Assembly: GCA_963693365.1 (NCBI GenBank)
Contig: CAVNZM010000009.1
Location: 2,170,001-2,234,000, forward strand
Direction: 5' to 3'
Origin: Amoebidium appalachense
Lineage: Eukaryota > Ichthyosporea
DNA length: 64,000 nucleotides
Shown here: in pieces, positions 59,421-64,000 of the stretch
How positions within the stretch are numbered: the stretch's first letter is position 1
How the letters are laid out: every line of letters starts with the position of its first letter
The notes under the pieces: generated by a model
The model's database searches: none
Told to the model about the DNA's origin: nothing
Seen by the model: the letters and a program-made list of their open reading frames with translations, nothing else
Program-made: the position numbers and the translations under genes

Positions 59421-59650
59421 TGTTTCTGCCGGTGCGTCCTATTTTTATTTTTATTTTTTATTTTTATTTATTTTTTATTTTTTTATTTTTTATTTTTTAT
59501 TTTTTTTTTGGAGGGGGGGGCCGGGGGGGGGGGGGGGGGGGGGGGGAGTGTTGATAAACACTCTTCCCACGGCAACTTGGGACAGAAAGAGTTTCTTTGT
59601 AGATGGGTGGCCATATGGTTTTAGACACATGACCAAAATAAAAATTGCAG
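58991..59650. repeat. GT-rich microsatellite region and T/G blocks
   Basis: Imperfect GT sequence from 59010 to 59425, with a perfect run at about 59068-59112, a TTTTA-rich stretch (59440-59510) and a poly-G block (59511-59547). Open frames here are repeat translations. Confidence 0.8.
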
Positions 59651-59651
59651 G

Positions 59652-59866
59652 GTGGGGGTTCCACCCTGGTGGTACCGTGTGGGCATGTTTCATCCACAAC
59701 GTGTACACCTTTAAAAAATTATTCAGTGGGGGTTCCACCCTGGTTGTACCGTGTGGGCATGTTTCATCCACAACGTGTACACCTTAATTTTCAAGAAATA
59801 GCAGAGCGGGGGTTCCACTCTAGTAGAAGTACCGTGTGGGCATGTTTCATCCAGCACGTGTACACA
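59652..59866. repeat. Three direct repeats of about 58 bp
   Basis: Units at 59652-59709, 59726-59783 and 59805-59866 share ggttccac and accgtgtgggcatgtttcat followed by cgtgtacac. Spacers of 16-21 bases differ. Confidence 0.85.
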
Positions 59867-60131
59867 TTGAATTAAAACAGAATGAAATTGGTAAGAAAGA
59901 GAAAACAGAGGGAAAGAAAAATACATAGATATAAGATGAGGAGGAGGGAATGTAGTTTGATAGACCACATAATACCGCAACACACACACGTCACATTCAC
60001 AACAGACACCAAGAAAGATAGCCTACCTGAAAATTACAACATCCTTGATTTTATACTAAACACACGTAACTACACCTGTTTATTAGATGTATTGATTGGC
60101 TTGAGAAACACATTATTACAAAATTCTAGCG

Positions 60132-60138
<7 letters not shown>

Positions 60139-60207
<69 letters not shown>
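60139..60207. repeat. CA microsatellite
   Basis: About 34 AC units preceded by a short CG/GC run (gcgcgcgcgc) and followed 30 bases later by an A-rich stretch (60245-60278). Confidence 0.9.
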
Positions 60208-60210
<3 letters not shown>

Positions 60211-60344
60211 CCAGCTGATACCCAGTGTCCCAGGGGAGCCCGGAAAAAAAAAAAGAAAAAAAAAAAAAAGAAAAAAAACGGGGAACCCCAACTAATTGAT
60301 TTTTCTTAGTCTTTATGGTGTCTCGTAGAGAAAGTAAACCCTGA

Positions 60345-60392
60345 TCACGGCCATCTAGAAACACCACACCAGGTGTTTCTAGATGGCCGTGA
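60345..60392. repeat. Perfect 21-bp hairpin
   Basis: Arms 60345-60365 and 60372-60392 are exact reverse complements with the loop acacca. The left arm starts tcacggccatctagaa. The arms share the CACGGCC core with the hairpin at 57854. Confidence 0.9.
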
Positions 60393-60539
60393 CCCTGTTA
60401 TATAATCATCACACGACATCTATGTACGTGATCATGATATACCGCTGAGGGGATATTCCGGGCAAAAACCCCCCATACCTCAGACTGGCCATGGTCTCTC
60501 TTTGCCTCAAGTAAACAGCGTAAACCCCTTCATTTTTTC

Positions 60540-61500
60540 TTTTTTAAAAATGACTTTATTGATATGCTCAGCAAAATAGAAGCCATCGAGATATCACCGA
60601 TACCTCGGCGAAGAAAATGCAAAAGCCCTCACTCTCGGATACAATGGAGATAACGACTTAAATAATCATACACCCTAGAAAACTCGTTAAACATACCGTG
60701 GTTCAACAGATAGTCAATAGACGTAATATCAGGATTATCTAAATAAGCCAGTCTTCTAATTTCTAACGGATAATCTGAGATAAATAAATACATCTATCTA
60801 AGTGTTTACGAGAAAAAGGTTCTGCACAAAAGTGGCACAAAACATTTATGGAAACAAAGGTTACAGCGCCAAAATAAACATTTCCAAGCTGTATCACAAG
60901 GAGGGGTTAGAATTGCAAAATCGGTAAGTGTGGTAGGTTTACGAGAGGAAGGATAAATATAAGTAGCTAATTACACAACGATTGTAGAGAAAATAGACGA
61001 GTCTCTAATATAAAAAGAAGCACAAGCTCAAGAGCCCTACCATGATACTCTTTATCACAACAATGAAGCAAAGGATATTGAATATGAAACCAAGTAACAT
61101 ACTGCTGATAACTAGTAGAAGAGAAAAATAAAGGAGATAAGTATTGAAAAGGATATCTCGGAATGGGAGAGAGATTGGGGATAGGACATTTCGCACGAAC
61201 ATTAGAAATGCCGGGAACAGGTGCTAAAGAAGGAAAGAATTGCAACAAGGGATGATAAGAAGCAAAGGATATTGAGTATGAAACCAAGTAACATACTGCT
61301 GATAACTAGTAGAAGAGAAAAATAAAGGAGATAAGTATTTAAAAGGATATCTCGGAATGGGAGAGTGACTGGGGATAGGACATTTCGCACGAACATTAAA
61401 AATGCCGGGAACAGGTGCTAAAGAAGGAAAGAATTGCAACAAAGGATGATAAGAAGCAAAGGATATTGAGTAAGCAAAGGATATTAATCATTTTGTCCGA
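60540..61500 (-). mobile_element. Probable related element copy C, minus strand, with tandem duplication
   Basis: Read on the minus strand, the segment around 60800-60870 encodes CHFCAEPFSRKHLDRC, a finger with spacing similar to that in copy B, and a nearby tggcgctgtaac stretch resembles tggcggtgtaatcgg of copy B. Frames are broken throughout. The upstream part (61065-61470) is a 194-bp tandem duplication. Assignment to the same family is tentative. Confidence 0.4.
61065..61471. repeat. 194-bp tandem duplication with partial third unit
   Basis: Units 61065-61258 and 61259-61452 differ at only a few positions. A third begins at 61453 and breaks off after about 19 bases. Confidence 0.85.
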
Positions 61501-61592
61501 TTGAAAACCAATCTATCAAGCATGGCCATGGAGCTTCTCCCCCAGGATGTAGATGTAGATGCCATTCGCTCCGAGTTTGTCGTTGCACAAAA

Positions 61593-62187
61593 ATGGGTGC
61601 TTCATGTCATGGCCATTGTCTTCCTCGATACCTCGACAGCGAATTCTTCTCAGCAGTGTTCCACAAGATGGAAGGCGAAAATGCCACCGTTCAGTTTCTC
61701 CAGTCTCTATCCGTACCGAAATCAGCACGACAACATGGGTTGTGGCTGCAGAGATTCATCGCTTTGTGCGATGTCATGCCATTCTCCTTGGTGATTAGTG
61801 AGGTGGAGCCCAACCCCGTTACCGGCGAATCTTTTGCCATTCTGCACGTAAACCCAGAGTTCACCGGCACGACGGGATACACATTGCAGGATACGAAAAA
61901 TAGGAATTGCCGTTTTCTGCAAGGCCCCGAAACGGAGAAGGAGGCTTTGAACGCTATACGGAAAGGTTTGGCGCAAAGGCAGCCCGTGTTCATGTCTATC
62001 ATCAACTATCGAAAGAACGGAGAAAAATTTACCAATCTTTCTCTCCATGCGTCCAATTTTCGAGTCGAAGGCGGGTGTGTGTCGCTATTACATCGGTATG
62101 CAGTTTGACGTGACTGATTACTCGGATGCGAGGGTTGCGGCGCTTGGACCGATACTTCGGTTTCTGCCAGAGGAGATATGGCTCTAG
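61593..62187 (+). CDS. LOV (PAS-type light sensor) domain gene, frame interrupted
   Basis: The frame from ATG 61593 runs to a stop at 62106-62108. The core is PFSLVISEVEPNP, FAILHVNPEFTGTTGY and then NRNCRFLQGPETE, which carries the photoactive Cys (residue 106) within the NCRFLQ signature. INYRKNGEKFTNLSL follows, with the Asn residues that bind flavin. The expected last strand (RYYIGMQFDVTD) is present but in another frame, read from about 62075 to a stop at 62185-62187. The shift falls in ggcgggtgtgtgtcgc, so gain or loss in a three-unit GT run explains it. The beginning is also uncertain: MELLPQDVDVDAIRSEFVVA is open in a different frame from 61531. It is either a pseudogene, an unrecognised intron or sequence error. 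Blue-light sensing is the known role of LOV domains; no effector domain is seen. Confidence 0.65.
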
Positions 62188-62280
62188 TTGCTGTGCAGGG
62201 CTACTTTATTGGAGGCTGTGTGTGTATGTGTGTGTGTGTGCGCGCGTGCGCGCGTGCATGCGTGCGTGCATGTGCGTGTG

Positions 62281-62334
<54 letters not shown>

Positions 62335-62339
62335 ACGTG

Positions 62340-62376
<37 letters not shown>

Positions 62377-63400
62377 GTATTATATGAATGTATTTTATGA
62401 ATGTGTTTTATGCTAAGCGTCGTGAAGTTGGCTGTTGTTCTTCTGAGCAGTCGAATGAAAGGGATAGATGATGGTAGACGCGTTTGTGACTCGTTTGTCA
62501 TTGACAATGAATAATGTTTATGTATCATATTTTTAGCCCTCCAGAGTAGGCCATGTCACTCCCCAGGCACAATAACAGGTTTGCAGGCTATCTTTTACTT
62601 GTATTAGCACAAACGGGAATGTTGTGTGTAAAGATGCCAATCATTTGGGCAGATTGTCACCGGGCTGTGTGTTTCCCTTTTTTATTTACTTCCTGAGCCT
62701 CTAGGATCACAAGCTAGCAATATACGCTGGGTAGCAGACCGAAATCAAATTCTAGTACTAATTTACGTAAGTAACACAATCATATGTGGACGATACCGTG
62801 GCACGCATGAATGTTCAGGGACCCTTTTTTTTTTATTCTTTACAGATGGCATTCATATGATGTAACACAACCATGTATGCACAATAAACGCATGCATGTT
62901 CAGGCGAACTATTTTATATTCTTTACAGAGTAGATTGCGTATACCGACATCTGTAAAGAGAAAAAGGATGATGCTGCATAATTTTATCATCGGTCCTGCT
63001 ATTGTTGCTCTTGGGTATAAGGTTGTTTTTAAATCTTTATTGTTTCCCACGTACTAGAAGCTCTAGAAGTAGTAACTTTCCTAGGCTCTACCTTCATGTC
63101 CTATATCACGGTATGGCTTGTTTGTTGGTAAAACAACACTATCAATGCCAATCAACAGTATGCTCAGTAAGTTTTAACCTGTTACAGGCATTTCTTCATC
63201 TTCCCACCATATCGTAATATCCCACAGAGGTTTTTTTAACCATGCATGAATTTTCTCAATCTAAACGGTTTAAAGTAGTTTAAGGTTCCTCATTCACGCT
63301 TACTGCGATTTCTGGAATAAAGTGTAGCCCCGGTGGCTACTCGTGGAGAATTTTGAAGGTGCTATCTGACTGGTTAATTAACCCACCGTTTTTTTTTTCT
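62188..63400. other. Spacer after the LOV gene
   Basis: GT microsatellite at about 62285-62333 and imperfect GT sequence around it (62216-62375), then about 1 kb of AT-rich unique sequence with no gene seen. Confidence 0.55.
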
Positions 63401-63640
63401 TTTTAATCTCCCCCCCCCCCCCCCCCCCCCCCCCCCCAGTTCCCCCCCCCACCCCAAACACCACCACCATACCGAGTTCCGCCTGTTCCCCCACCCCCTC
63501 CTTCCCCGCCTCCTCTGACCCCCCGACCCCCCCCCCCCCCCCCTTTCCCCTCTCCCTCCCCCCCCCCCCCTCCTCCTCCCCCCCCCCCCCCCCCCCCCCC
63601 TTCCCCCCCCCCTCCCCCCCCCTTCCCCCCCCCCGGGGCC
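63401..63640. repeat. Poly-C-rich block
   Basis: About 240 bases that are more than 80% C, with long pure runs at 63411-63437 and 63581-63600. Long open frames on the minus strand are glycine translations of it. Confidence 0.9.
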
Positions 63641-64000
63641 CCACGACCCAAACTCTACTCGTCTTCCTCTCTCCCATCAATTCCAGTAATGTTGCTCTAT
63701 GCACACCCACTCGGCCAAAGCAGTGGAAAGGACGGTTACTCGCACCACCCTCCAGCAGTTTGAATGTTGGTGAAAGCAGTGAACGTTTCTAACTGGCCAC
63801 ACGCACGAGGGGAGGGGGTAAGGGGTAAGCTGGAGAAGTGGCGGGGGGGGGGGGGGGAGGGTTTTGCAAAAGGCTGTGAAGTTCTCGATCTTTCAAAACA
63901 ACGACAAAGACCGCGTGCGTGTACACAACTCGATACACCGTAAGAAAGGAATGTGATGAATGGGTGCGCACGGTGTGTTCAGGCTCAGGCTGCGTCTGTG
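63641..64000. other. Right edge, unresolved
   Basis: A short open stretch after tcaattccag (63683 on, plus strand) and a minus-strand frame at 63789-63971 (VYRVVYTHAVFVVVLKDREL) are possible exons of genes that continue beyond the window. Neither can be assigned. Confidence 0.3.

Overview
This window is nuclear DNA of a eukaryote. Genes are split by spliceosomal introns with GT..AG ends, and both introns and spacers are full of simple repeats: runs of 20-90 G or C, CA/GT microsatellites of 50-140 bases, GA/TC runs and minisatellites. No prokaryotic operon layout, rRNA or tRNA gene was seen. I place the organism no more closely than a eukaryote. One gene has the leucine-rich-repeat plus calponin-homology (LRCH) layout best known from animals, which leans toward an animal or a unicellular relative of animals. 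A LOV light-sensor domain and GB1/RHD3-type GTPases with signal peptides do not contradict this, but they also occur in algae and plants.

Layout: (1) 1-970, a decayed, rearranged copy of a dispersed element. (2) About 2.6-4.4 kb, a plus-strand Ser/Pro-rich gene of unknown function. (3) 5.8-9.0 kb, a two-exon gene for a membrane protein with an Ala/Gly-zipper-like segment. (4) 10.25-19.15 kb and 21.30-31.31 kb, two tandem 11-exon paralogues encoding guanylate-binding-protein-like (GB1/RHD3) GTPases of 787 and 809 residues. Each has a signal peptide and a C-terminal membrane segment. (5) 46.2-32.7 kb on the minus strand, a 15-exon LRCH-like gene (688 residues) that converges on the second GTPase gene. 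(6) 48.68-47.76 kb on the minus strand, an intronless F-box gene, head to head with (7) an intronless ORC4 gene at 49.37-50.67 kb. (8) 57.4-52.96 kb on the minus strand, a five-exon small TPR protein resembling the TTC9 group. (9) 57.8-61.5 kb, further copies of the dispersed element with hairpins and tandem duplications. (10) 61.6-62.2 kb, a LOV-domain gene whose frame is broken at a short GT run. The remainder to 64 kb is mostly unassigned.

Exon chains were built by matching splice sites, phases and paralogue comparison. They close without a frame error for both GTPase genes, the LRCH-like gene and the TPR gene. The genes look like ordinary unlinked housekeeping and signalling genes (DNA replication licensing, ubiquitin ligase adaptor, cortical scaffold, membrane GTPases, light sensing) rather than one pathway. 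The most unusual signals are the secretory GTPase pair with a changed guanine-specificity motif, the patchy identity between its two copies, and introns that tend to be G/GT-rich in the 5' half and C/CA-rich in the 3' half, with CA repeats running directly into the 3' splice site.
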